From the NCBI RefSeq assembly GCF_036711975.1, contig NC_091975.1:10790501-10854500 (forward strand): a stretch of 64,000 bases of DNA. Direction: 5' to 3'. The DNA comes from Onthophagus taurus. Its lineage: Eukaryota; Arthropoda; Insecta; Coleoptera; Scarabaeidae. A model generated the notes under the pieces. It did no database searches. It was not told the DNA's origin and saw only the letters and a list, made by a program, of their open reading frames with translations. The first letter of the stretch is position 1. The number at the start of each line of letters is the position of its first letter. The position numbers and the translations under genes are program-made. This document shows, piece after piece, positions 26,301-36,716 of the stretch.

Positions 26301-29300
26301 GACCTGTTAGCAGTATCTAGTCTTCAGAAAGCAGTATTTAGTCTCCACAAAACAATTTTAGTCTTTAGAAGGCAGTACTTAGTGTTCCAGACGCTGTATT
26401 TAGACCTGTCGAAAGTATCTAGTCTTCAGAAAGCTGTATTTAGTCTTCTACAAGCAGTATCTAGTCTTCTGCCAACGTTATGTATGTTTTCTCCAACAAT
26501 ATCTTTTCTTTCTTTTGCAGTACTTAGACCTGTCAGCAGTATATAGTCTTTAGAAAGCAGTATTTAGTCTCCACAAAGCAATTTTAGTCTTTAGAAAGCA
26601 ATTTTAGTCTTTAGAAAGCAGTATTTAGGGTTCCAGACGCTGTATTTAGACCTGTCGGCAGTACCTAGTCTTCAGAAAGCAGTATTTAGTCTTCTAGAAG
26701 CAGTATCTAGTCTTCTGCCAAAGTTATGTATGTTCTCTCCAAAATATTTTATCTTTCTTTTGCAGTATTTAGACCTGTTAGCAGTATCTAGTCTTCAGGA
26801 AGCAGTATTTAGTCTCCACAAAACAATTTTAGGCTTTAGAAGGCAGTATTTAGTGTTCCAGACGCTGTATTTAGACCTATCGGAAGTATCTAGTCTTCAC
26901 AAAGCAGTATTTAGTCTTCACAAAGCAGTATTTAGTCTTCTAGAAGCAGTATCTAGTCTTCTGCCAAACTTATGTATGTTTTCTCCAAAATATTTTATCT
27001 TTCTTTTGCAGTATTTAGACCTGTTAGCAGTATATAGTCTTCAGAAAGCAGTATTTAGTCTCCACAAAGCAATTTTAGTCTTTAGAAAGCAATTTTAGTC
27101 TTTAGCAGTATTTAGTCTCCACAAAGCAATTTTAGTCTTTAGAAAGCAATTTTAGTCTTTAGAAAGCAGTATTTAGTGTTCCAGACGCTGTATTTAAACC
27201 TGTCGGCAGTATCTAGTCTTCAGAAAGCAGTATTTAGTCTTCTAGAAGCAGTATCTAGTCTTCTGCCAAAGTTATATATGTTTTCTCCAAAATATTTTAT
27301 CTTTCTTTTGCAGTATTTATACCTGTTAGCAGTATCTAGTCTTCAGAAAGCAGTATTTAGTCTCCACAAAACAATTTTAGTCTTTAGAAGGCAGTATTTA
27401 GTGTTCCAGACGCTGTATTTAGACCTATCGGAAGTATCAAGTCTTCAGAAAGCAGTATTTAGTCTTCTACAAGCAATATCTAGTCTTCTGCCAACGATAT
27501 GTATGTTTTCTCCAACAATATCTTATCTTTCTTTTGCAGTACTTAGACCTGTCAGCAGTATATAGTCTTCAGAAAGCAATATTTAGTCTCCACAAAGCAA
27601 TTTTAGTCTTTAGAAAGCAATTTTAGTCTTTAAAAAGCAATTTTAGTCTTTAGAAAGCAGTATTTAGTGTTGCAGACGCTGTATTTAGACCTGTCGGCAG
27701 TATCTAGTCTTCAGAAAGCAGTATTTAGTCTTCTAGAAGCAGTATCTAGTCTTCTGCCAAAGTTATGTATGTTTTCTCCAAAATATTTTATCTTTCTTTT
27801 GCAGTATTTAGACCTGTTAGCAGTATCTAGTCTTCAGAAAGCAGTATTTAGTCTCCACAAAGCAATTTTAGTCTTTAGAAGGCAGTATTTAGTGTTCCAG
27901 ACGCTGTATTTAGACCTGTCGGAAGTATCTAGTCTTCAGAAAGCAGTATTTAGTCTTCTTCAAGCAATATCTAGTCTTCTGCCAACGATATGTATGTTTT
28001 CTCCAACAATATCTTATCTTTCTTTTGCAGTACTTAGACCTGTCAGCAGTATATAGTCTTCAGAAAGCAATATTTAGTCTCCACAAAGCAATTTTAGTCT
28101 TTAGAAAGCAATTTTAGTCTTTAAAAAGCAATTTTAGTCTTTAGAAAGCAGTATTTAGTGTTCCAGACGCTGTATTTAGCCCTGTCGGCAGTATCTAGTC
28201 TTCAGAAAGCAGTATTTAGTCTTCTAGAAGCAGTATCTAGTCTTCTGCCAAAGTTATGTATGCTTTCTCCAAAATATTTTATCTTTCTTTTGCAGTATTT
28301 AGACCTGTTAGCAGTATCTAGTCTTCAAAAAGCAGTATTTAGTCTCTACAAAGCAATTTTAGTCTTTAGAAAGCAGTATTTAGTGTTCCAGACGCTGTAT
28401 TTAGACCTGTCGGTAGTATCTAGTCTTCAGAGAGCAGTATTTAGTCTTCTACAAGCAGTATCTAGTCTTCTGCCAACGTTATGTATGTTTTCTCCAACAA
28501 TATCTTATCTTTCTTTTGCAGTACTTAGACCTGTCAGCAGTATATAGTCTTCAGAAAGCAGTATTTAGTCTCCACAAAGCAATTTTAGTCTTTAGAAGGG
28601 AGTATTTAGTGTTCCAGACGCTGTATTTAGACCTGTCGGAAGTATCTAGTCTTCAGAAAGCAGTATCTAGTCTTCTGCCAACGTTATGTATGTTTTCTCC
28701 AACAATATCTTATCTCTCTTTTGCAGTACTTAGACCTGTCAGCAGTATATAGTCTTCAGAAAGCAGTATTTAGTCTCCACAAAGCAATTTTAGTCTTTAG
28801 AAAGCAATTTTAGTCTTTAGAAAGCAGTATTTAGTGTTCCAGGTGCTGTATTTAGACCTGTCGGCAGTATCTAGTCTTCAGAAAGCAGTATTTAATCTTC
28901 CAGAGCAGTATCTAGTCTTCAGAAAGCAGTATTTAGTTTTTTAAAAGCAGTATCTAGTCTTCTGCCAACGTTATGTATGTTTTGTTCTTGATACTGACAG
29001 CTACTTCTTTCTGCGTGCCTATCATCATCTTTTTGGGAGCCTCTTATTATCTATACGGATCTTGTAGCACCCGGTAACTCATTTCTGCAGCTATTACTTT
29101 GCTTTTGTGCTTATCCTGCATTGGCAAAGTTTCCGTATTGGTGATTTCCTGTCCTGTACAATAACAAGACAAGTCCATTGGTTTCTTGTTCATATTCTTC
29201 GCATTCTTTTATTGAACACATAAGTATTGCCATGAAAAATCATGTTTGGTTTATAATCAATTTTTTGTTTTCTCTGAACAGTAATTTCAGACTTCATGTG

Positions 29301-31241
29301 GACTTTGGACGATGTAATTCCTGTTTTTTGCTGAAGTCTCGTTTATAACTATTGCAATTTCAAACTTTTTCTTGCAAATTAATCTTCTGACCCGAGTATT
29401 CCCGACTATTCCCTTAAGTTTGGTTTTGCACCAGTATAATTCTTAAATTTTTGCTGAAGTATGGATTATGATTATTCCTTATTGTGTATTTTAAGTTTGT
29501 TTTAATTTTTGTTGCGCTTATTATCAATTCAATTTTTGTCTTATTATTTTGCTGAGGGTCATTGAAAAACAGTGCAACAAAGGAGCTCTTTCTTGTATAG
29601 TAAAAAGTAAAAAAATAAATGACTACAGTTTAAAATGAATGTATTAAAGTACCGTCGGAGCATAAAGGGTTAAATTATAAATGACAGCTTCGATTTCTGG
29701 CCTTCGAATATGTATCCAGCCTTACTTGTAGTATAGCTGTTTATGACAGACCATTTATAAGCGAGTTAATTAGAACATATACCCTTAAAAATTATGTAGC
29801 TTTGTATCAATATGGCAACAATATACAGCCTCGCCCACAAGCGACCTTTATTAGGAATTAATATAACCTTGAAATTCAATTAAATAATATAATCACTCCA
29901 GAAATATTATTAAATCTTACACAAAAATAATTTTCATATACTTACTCTGCATATAACGACAAAACATCATCATCATCATCATTAAGATTAGTATTAGTAG
30001 GTGGAAATTGATCAATGTGTCTTTGTTGAAGAACATCTCTCAAATCATTAACATATTTTAACCTTGTAGGCGGTCTTTTTGGAGCCAAGGGAACTTTAAA
30101 ACCAGATATAACTTTCGGAGGTACCACACTTTTAGTAATCATTTTAGACTCTACAAAAACCGGTTGTTCCAAAGTTTCCTTCGAAACACATTCTTCAACA
30201 GACTTATCTACTTTAAAACTACTCATACTTTGCGTTTCATTTGATGAAAACGAAATTGGACTTAAAGATGGAGTAGAAATATTTGAAACGCTAAATAGTG
30301 GTGGAGAAGGACTTATATTTTTTGATGGGGACTTTAATATTGGGCTTTTTTCTCTTGGAGATTTTTCTGTTTGAGTTTGAGCAATCGGGATGGTGATTAT
30401 TAAAGGAGGAATTTGTTTGGGGATTATTGTAACTTTAGATTGAGATTCTGAGGGTAAAAAAATTTTTGATGTCGATGGGTGACTTTCTATGTGATTCTCT
30501 AAATTAGAAATACACCGTTTGATTTGAACCAAACGTTCCGAATCGATTAATTCAGGATTTTGGGGACCTAAAGCTGCATCAGAAAAGATTTCATTTTTAG
30601 ATGTTATCCTGACGTTTTCAAAAATTTCATTATTTTTCTTACGCATCCACGATTTTCTTTTAACAACGACTTTATCTATTTTAGTATTATCCTTAATTAT
30701 TCTCGTAGTTTCCTCACCACTAGATTTAAATGTTACTTGGATTTTTGGCAAATTTGCCGGCAAAACAAAGGTTTTTCTTTCTTTCATTTCGGTTTTCTCA
30801 CTATCCATGTTTATTGTTGCTAATTTAAAAAATAAAAAAAACAAAAACTTTAATAATAAGGTTAAAATATTTTTTTGATAATAACTTCCGTCAAAATTGC
30901 ATAACAAGTGGCTTATTATCAAGGACAAGTACAATGAGGAATCTTACCTGTTACATTCTTCTTTGTTTTCATCTCATTTGCTTTATCAGCTTGATTTTCT
31001 AAAATTATGATTATAAAGAACTCGTTATGCGAACTTAAAAGCACACAAACTTACCATGACGATTAATATCTATTGAATCCACTTTATACGATTGGGCTAA
31101 TATTAATTCCTCAACGCTCCGAGATTTCTCAATAACCACTTTGCAATTTAAGCTCCTTAAAAGTTCCTTTTTATCATACTTTTGCCCCTTAAAACGAATT
31201 GAGTTAGCATTTCTTTTCTTTTGTTTACATTCAATATGGAA
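10664..31241 (-). CDS. TOPAZ1-like CCCH zinc-finger protein, eight exons
   Basis: Exons on the minus strand, read 5' to 3': 31055-31241, 30948-30998, 29946-30819, 22777-24424, 22611-22725, 22394-22558, 11081-11310, 10664-11026. Every junction is GT-AG and every phase agrees. A conservative start at the ATG at 30972 gives 1139 aa. The first listed exon stays open for 62 codons but has no in-frame ATG, so it is either 5' UTR or is reached from an unseen start. A donor-like site at 31401-31406 suggests a further UTR exon. The order is a disordered Ser/Pro/Lys-rich N-terminus, one CCCH finger (CX8CX4CX3H in WCYPYLETGKC...CPFKH), a helical region, and a C-terminus with IPSNLLKEE and PYCSAFLQPYKDAMK. 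The last part resembles the end of vertebrate TOPAZ1, a germline protein of meiosis. That identity is inference from recalled family sequence. Confidence 0.65.
11411..22322. repeat. Satellite B: ~60 copies of a ~180-bp monomer inside an intron
   Basis: The monomer contains GATTCTATAAATCGCGGTGA, AATTCAACTCCTTGTAATTG, GGTGAAAATGGAATTTC, a dyad TATCTCAA-N7-TTGAGATA, GCATTTTGTAGCAAATTTAA and TTTTAGCACACC. The spacing is close to 180 bp throughout. The first unit (11411-11590) and the last (22220-22322) are the most diverged, as expected for array edges. Variant monomers are organised in higher-order blocks: 3-monomer repeats at 12480-13560, a 5-4-3-2 series at 15260-17781, and a 10-monomer-spaced duplication (18960 against 20768). 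The array lies between coding exons at 11310 and 22394. Confidence 0.97.
22394..24424 (-). CDS. TOPAZ1-like gene, central exons with CCCH finger
   Basis: Three exons: 22777-24424 (549 codons plus one base), 22611-22725 and 22394-22558. The large exon carries the CCCH zinc finger at about its 80th-100th codon, then long amphipathic helices (for example FFDSLLNYLMEKERKDLIL), an acidic Ser-rich linker (ECNxxLGNNNLILSS-like region near 23330) and more helices. The codon GAA is split between 29946-29947 and 24424, which links this exon to the N-terminal exon. The small exons continue the helical repeat-like region (KILCRCDKYNDAYELLK). Confidence 0.85.
24757..28985. repeat. Satellite C: ~21-bp units in a ~491-bp higher-order repeat, inside an intron
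   Basis: The basic unit is ~21 bp, of the form AGTATxTAGTCTTCAGAAAGC, with variants ending in CTCCACAAAGC or CTTTAGAAAGC. Units are grouped with a unique tract (TTATGTATGTTTTCTCC, then ATCTTTCTTTTGCAGTA) into blocks. The three most regular blocks start at 27176, 27667 and 28158, exactly 491 bp apart and nearly identical. Because 21 is a multiple of three, a heptad-like frame (SSLQKAV) stays open on the plus strand. It has no gene context and is antisense to the host gene. The array fills the intron between 24424 and 29946. Confidence 0.95.
28986..29165 (-). pseudogene. Possible non-LTR retrotransposon relic
   Basis: Read on the minus strand, this stretch gives peptides such as KHKSKVIAAEMSYRVLQD. 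This resembles the C-terminal region of RTE-type reverse transcriptases (known pattern: K-x-x-x-x-AxEMxxLR). It is short, has stops soon after, and no catalytic region is present. The call is weak. Confidence 0.3.
29166..29945. other. Intron sequence, nothing recognised
   Basis: T-rich sequence between satellite C and the N-terminal exon of the TOPAZ1-like gene. I see no repeat or coding frame here. Confidence 0.5.
29946..30998 (-). CDS. TOPAZ1-like gene, N-terminal exons
   Basis: Exon 30948-30998 (51 bp, containing the conservative ATG at 30972) joins exon 29946-30819 with phase 1 (A of TATIN). The encoded N-terminus is low in hydrophobic residues. It has basic stretches (VVVKRKSWMRKKN), Ser/Pro-rich linker (SPREKSPILKSPSKNIS) and an acidic end (NDDDDDVLSLYAE), and is probably disordered. 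The exon ends in GCAGA|GTAAGT, phase 2. Its true downstream partner is at 24424, across an intron of 5.5 kb that is filled by the second satellite. Confidence 0.8.
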
Positions 31242-31406
31242 CTACAAAAGAAGAGGGGTAAAAACACAAAGTTAATAATTTAATTAATACTAACGTTCAT
31301 TTAAATTCTTTTTAATAAAATTAGTGTAAAAAGTTTATAAAAATCCGCAAGTTTATTTGTTTACAGGTTATACTTAATACGTCAAATTTAAAGGAATCTA
31401 ACTTAC

Positions 31407-31667
31407 CCACGAACGTGTTAGGTTATTAATTTTCCTATAAAATTAAATTCTAAATCTATTTTAGAATAAAGTTAATTAATCGATTTTCATGTAAACCAAA
31501 TAAAAGCGTATTAAATCTCACTTATTTTTACATTAAATCAATTTTTTTTATAACGAACGCGTTTCTTCACACTTTTAGGTTAGATTAAACAGCAACAATT
31601 CATTGACAGATAACCTAACCTCAATATGGTTTAAATATATTTAATTTTTTAATTAATTTATTTTTTA
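31407..31667. promoter_or_regulatory. Divergent promoter region of the TOPAZ1-like and PPIL3 genes
   Basis: The interval between the divergent first exons is only ~250-400 bp, so the two genes probably share a bidirectional promoter. It contains AGGTTAGATTAAACAGCAAC and AACCTAACCTCAATATGG. The latter includes the PPIL3 ATG followed at once by a GT donor. On the minus strand a donor-like GTAAGT lies at 31401-31406, consistent with a TOPAZ1-like 5' UTR exon. No TATA box was identified. The region recurs five times in the junction repeat. Confidence 0.5.
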
Positions 31668-34434
31668 GGCTGTAACATTACACACCGATTTAGGAACGAT
31701 AAAGTTAGAATTGTTTTGCGAAGCTTGCTCGAAAGCATGCGAAAATTTCCTAGCTTTGTGTGCGAGTGATTATTACAACGGATCCGTATTTCCACTTTAT
31801 ACAATTGGGCTAAAATTAATTTCTCAACGCACCGAGATTTCTCAATAACCACTTTGCAATTTAAGCTCCTTAAAAGTTCCTTTTTATCATACTTTTGCCC
31901 CTTAAAACGAATTGAGTTAGCATTTCTTTTCTTTACATTCACTACGGAACTACAAAAGAAAAGGGGTAAAAACATAAAATTAATAATTTAATTAATACTA
32001 ACGTTCATTTAAATTCTTTTTAATAAAATTTGTGTAAAAAGTTTATAAAAGTCCTCAAGTTTATTTGTTTACAGGTTATGCTTAATACGTCAAATTTAAA
32101 GGAATCTAACTTACCCACGAACGTGTTAGGTTATTAATTTTCCTATAAAATTAAATTCTAAATCTATTTTAGAATAAAGTTAATTAATCGATTTTCATAT
32201 AAACCAAATAAATGCGTATTAAATCTCACTTATTTTTACATTAAATCAATTTTTTTTATAACGAACGCGTTTCTTCACACTTTTAGGTTAGATTAAACAG
32301 CAACAATTCATTGATAGATAACCTAACCTCAATATGGTTTAAATATATTTAATTTTTTAATTAATTTATTTTTTAGGCTGTAACATTACACACCGATTTA
32401 GGAACGATAAAGTTAGAATTGTTTTGCGAAATTTGCTAGAAAGCATGCGAAAATTTCCTAACTTTGTGTGCGAGTGATTAATACAACGGATCCGTATTTC
32501 CACTTTATACAATTGAGCTAAAATTAATTTCTCAACGCACCGAGATTTCTCAATAACCACTTTGCAATTTAAGCTCCTTAAAAGTTCCTTTTTATAATAC
32601 TTTTGCCCCTTAAAACGAATTGAGTTAGCATTTCTTTTCTTTTGTTTACATTCACTAAGGAGCTACAAAAGAAAATGGGTAAAAACATAAAATTAATAAT
32701 TTAATACAATTACTAACGTTCATTTAAATTCTTTTTAATAAAATTTGTTTAAAAAGTTTATAAAAGTCCTCAAGTTTATTTGTTTACAGGTTATGCTTAG
32801 TACGTCAAATTTAAAGGAATCTAACTTACCCACGAACGTGTTAGGTTATTAATTTTCCTATAAAATTAAAATAAATTCTAAATCTGTTTTAGAATAAAGT
32901 TAATTAATCGATTTTCATATAAACCAAATGAAACCGTATTAAATCTCACTTATTTTTACATTAAATCAATTTTTTTTATAACGAACGCGTTTCTTCACAC
33001 TTTTAGGTTAGATTAAACAGCAACAATTCATTGACAGATAACCTAACCTCAATATGGTTTAAATATATTTAATTTTTTAATTAATTTATTTTTTAGGCTG
33101 TAACATTACACACCGATTTAGGAACGATAAAGTTAGAATTGTTTTGCGAAGCTTGCTCGAAAGCATGCGAAAATTTCCTAGCTTTGTGTGCGAGTGATTA
33201 TTACAACGGATCCGTATTTCCACTTTATACAATTGGGCTAAAATTAATTTCTCAACGCACCGAGATTTCTCAATAACCACTTTGCAATTTAAGCTCCTTA
33301 AAAGTTCCTTTTTATCATACTTTTGCCCCTTAAAACGAATTGAGTTAGCATTTCTTTTCTTTACATTCACTACGGAACTACAAAAGAAAAGGGGTAAAAA
33401 CATAAAATTAATAATTTAATTAATACTAACGTTCATTTAAATTCTTTTTAATAAAATTTGTGTAAAAAGTTTATAAAAGTCCTCAAGTTTATTTGTTTAC
33501 AGGTTATGCTTAATACGTCAAATTTAAAGGAATCTAACTTACCCACGAACGTGTTAGGTTATTAATTTTCCTATAAAATTAAATTCTAAATCTATTTTAG
33601 AATAAAGTTAATTAATCGATTTTCATATAAACCAAATAAATGCGTATTAAATCTCACTTATTTTTACATTAAATCAATTTTTTTTATAACGAACGCGTTT
33701 CTTCACACTTTTAGGTTAGATTAAACAGCAACAATTCATTGATAGATAACCTAACCTCAATATGGTTTAAATATATTTAATTTTTTAATTAATTTATTTT
33801 TTAGGCTGTAACATTACACACCGATTTAGGAACGATAAAGTTAGAATTGTTTTGCGAAATTTGCTAGAAAGCATGCGAAAATTTCCTAACTTTGTGTGCG
33901 AGTGATTAATACAACGGATCCGTATTTCCACTTTATACAATTGAGCTAAAATTAATTTCTCAACGCACCGAGATTTCTCAATAACCACTTTGCAATTTAA
34001 GCTCCTTAAAAGTTCCTTTTTATCATACTTTTGCCCCTTAAAACGAATTGAGTTAGCATTTCTTTTCTTTTGTTTACATTCACTAAGGAGCTACAAAAGA
34101 AAATGGGTAAAAACATAAAATTAATAATTTAATTAATACTAACGTTCATTTAAATTCTTTTTAATAAAGTTTGTTTAAAAAGTTTATAAAAATCCTCAAG
34201 TTTATTTGTTTACAGGTTATGCTTAATACGTCAAATTTAAAGGAATCTAACTTACCCACGAAAGTGTTAGGTTATTAATTTTCCTATAAAATTAAATTCT
34301 AAATCCGTTTTAGAATAAAGTTAATTAATCGATTTTCATATAAACCAAATAAAAGCGTATTAAATCTCACTTATTTTTACATTAAATCAATTTTTTTGTA
34401 ACGAACACATTTCTTCACACTTTTAGGTTAGATT

Positions 34435-35960
34435 CATACCCCTGGCACTTAATAGGAGCTAGGTTAACCATTGTGAACATAGTCACGAATGTTATTGTTA
34501 GTATAGAACCGACGCATTGATGGCGCTAGTGTTCATTATATCGTTACCAACTTCAGGGGCGACTTAGGAAAGCTTTGTTTTGTTGACAATGACAGTTTGT
34601 TGGTGTAAGTTGATGTTTAAAAATTTTGTAAGTTTTCGGTGTTTTTTAAGTAATTTGTTACTATGTATTTTATTAAGGATGTTATTTTCCGAAGTTTTAC
34701 TTATGGTAAGTACATTTAATTTAAGAGTTTTCTTTTTTTATAAATGTAACTTAAAAATGACAAATGTGTAGGTACATCTTTTTTAATAGAAAATTAGTGG
34801 AAGGAATTACGCTACGGATGAATGCAGAGAACGGTGTGGAACTTTTTACCGATTTCCAAACCCAAAACTATCCGCAAATATTTTAACTATGTGGATGGGA
34901 AGAATTATGGCAATATGAAGATATGAGAATTTACAGAAATGTTCATGGTGGAAAGCATTTCTCTAAGGAACATGTTGGATGGAATAGTAATAAGGAATAA
35001 TAGTATGTTCTAGTTTTGCCGATGGTATGACAAGAGATTATGAGTTTATATATATATTTTATATATTATAAACATTATACATAGGTCTGTACCTACAGGC
35101 TTATACATGCATGTTATATATTATATATAATTAAATAAATGTTATAATATAATAATATACCATAATTATAATACTTATTATACTTATAACTTTTTATTTA
35201 TTTAATTTCTCTGTTAGATAAAATACCATTGTAACATATTGTAAGCAATTTTGTTGGATCTTTATATATACAGCAATTAACCTTTGTGTACCATCAAATC
35301 AATGTTAAAATTTTAATATGACTGTTGTAACAATTGTACTTATACATTAAATTTTTATTTTATGAACGTTTTAGGATGAACCGATAGTCAGAATGTGATA
35401 AAGGTTTCAAATTGGAAACGAATTAGGAAAAATAACAAAAAAATAAAATAAGAGTATTGAATACTGTTAATACTAATAATAAACGTCTTTATTCAACATA
35501 AATTATAATGCAAAATAGAACATAAAGTGTCTATTCCAAATTACAGTGCACATATCTGAATTAATGTGAATTTTTCTGATATTGTTAACATTTCCAACTA
35601 TTGTAATTGTAAATTTCAATTATTTTATTTATTATTATTTCTGTTTAAAACTTTATAACTAGAAAACTTTTTCTTTATTATCTAAGATTGATTTATTGTC
35701 TAAGTTTTAAGTTTTTTACTGTTTAAAACTGTACTTTTGTTTAACAACATTCAATATTTAAATAAAATTTTTAAGTATACAACATACACTTCTTAATTGT
35801 CCCAAAATCAAAAAATTATCTGAAAAGTTTTTTTAGAATAAAAAATATGTCACATTTGAGATTGGCGGTATTTGATATTAGTATGGAATCAAGCATTTGG
35901 TGGCGCTAGTGCTGAGCGACAAAAATTCAACGCTAATGTCACATCTATACATTATCTATG
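34435..35960 (+). mobile_element. P-superfamily-like DNA transposon remnant
   Basis: The insertion interrupts GTTAGATT in the fifth junction copy. The 8-bp direct duplication GTTAGATT lies at 34427-34434 and 35961-35968. The four other junction copies show the empty site. The ends are CATA and TATG, a short inverted terminus. A subterminal motif with GGCGCTAGTG recurs at both ends (34525 and 35902), in direct orientation. It encloses a decayed THAP-domain coding tract. An 8-bp duplication plus a THAP domain points to the P superfamily, which is inference. Internal sequence is otherwise AT-rich, and no transposase catalytic region is visible. Confidence 0.6.
34804..34985 (+). pseudogene. THAP-type zinc-finger remnant
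   Basis: One frame reads NYATDECRERCGTFYRFPNP then KLSANILTMW. A neighbouring frame continues WEELWQYEDMRIYRNV and GGKHFSKEHVGW. The RFPxx, W and CxxHF-like (here GGKHF) series is the THAP domain pattern. The third Cys appears replaced by Gly, and a frame change lies in the middle. It is probably the N-terminal DNA-binding domain of the P-like element's lost transposase. Confidence 0.5.
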
Positions 35961-36007
35961 GTTAGATTAAACAGCAACAATTCATTGACAGATAACCTAA
36001 CCTCAAA

Positions 36008-36663
36008 ATGGTTTAAATTTGTTTATTTCTTTAATTTTTTTTTAATTAATTTATTTTTTAGGCTGTAACATTACACACCGATTTAGGAACGATAAAGTTA
36101 GAATTGTTTTGCGAAGCTTGCCCGAAAGCATGCGAAAATTTCCTAGCTTTGTGTGCGAGTGATTATTACAACGGATCCGTATTTCATAGAAACATTAAAG
36201 GGTTTATTGTACAAACGGGGGATCCTACAGGTACGGGGAAAGGTGGAAGTTCAATTTGGGGTGGAAAATTTGAGGATGAATTTAAAGAAGAAGTCAAAGT
36301 AAATTAAAAAATAAAATTATTCCTTTTATTTCGATTCGTAATTTTTAGCATAATGCGAGAGGGATGGTTTCGATGGCTAATAATGGCCCAAATACAAATG
36401 GGAGTCAATTTTTTTTCACATACGGGCCTCACCCACATTTAGATTTAAAGTATACTTTATTTGGAAAGTAAATGATTTTTAATTGATCTAAATTATTTAT
36501 AATTTTTTGTTTTTTTTAAAGAGTTATTGATGGTTTTGATACTTTGGATGAGTTAGAAAAGTTGCAAGTAAACCCAAAAAACTATAAACCGTTAAAAGAT
36601 GTTAAAATAAATAGTATTACGATCCATGCTAATCCAATTGCTGAAACGGATAAATCAAGATAG
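36008..36663 (+). CDS. PPIL3: Peptidyl-prolyl cis-trans isomerase-like 3 (cyclophilin)
   Basis: Exons 36008-36010 (ATG), 36062-36298, 36349-36467 and 36522-36663 give 166 aa, close to the ~161 aa of the family. The protein starts [19 protein letters not shown] and continues with [48 protein letters not shown] and TIHANPIAE, all diagnostic of the PPIL3 cyclophilin domain. PPIL3 is a spliceosome-associated prolyl isomerase in the nucleus. The catalytic core residues FHR and QFFxT are present. The first intron is only 51 bp with a weak GTTTAA donor, but the same ATG-GTTTAA arrangement is conserved in all five junction copies. The gene is divergent from the TOPAZ1-like gene. Confidence 0.93.
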
Positions 36664-36716
36664 AAATAATTAAAAGATGTGTTATTTATATAAATTTATT
36701 TTGTAAAAAGAACAGT

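Larger units (their letters stand above)
31080..36185. repeat. Five tandem copies of the TOPAZ1-like/PPIL3 divergent junction
   Basis: Each ~710-bp unit starts inside the TOPAZ1-like exon (CACTTTATAC...), crosses its upstream intron and the intergenic promoter region, and ends inside PPIL3 exon 2 (...GGATCCGTATTTC). Units start at 31080, 31793, 32501, 33221 and 33929 (spacings 713, 708, 720, 708). Without the element at 34435 the last unit would also be ~722 bp. Only the outermost exon parts are the functional ones. The four internal chimaeric copies (for example PPIL3 5' pieces at 31668-31792, 32376-32500, 33096-33220 and 33804-33928) are pseudo-exons. Units 2 and 4 encode identical ORFs, as do 3 and 5, so a 1428-bp dimer was duplicated recently. 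Confidence 0.95.

Noticed and set aside
24829-28752. Plus-strand ORFs with SSLQKAV heptads as a coiled-coil gene
   Set aside because: They arise from a 21-bp repeat, are antisense inside an intron and lack a promoter or stable gene structure.
31658-33988. Minus-strand ORFs of 64-105 codons repeated twice each
   Set aside because: They read from an intron into a copied TOPAZ1-like exon and then antisense PPIL3; chimaeras of the tandem duplication, not genes.
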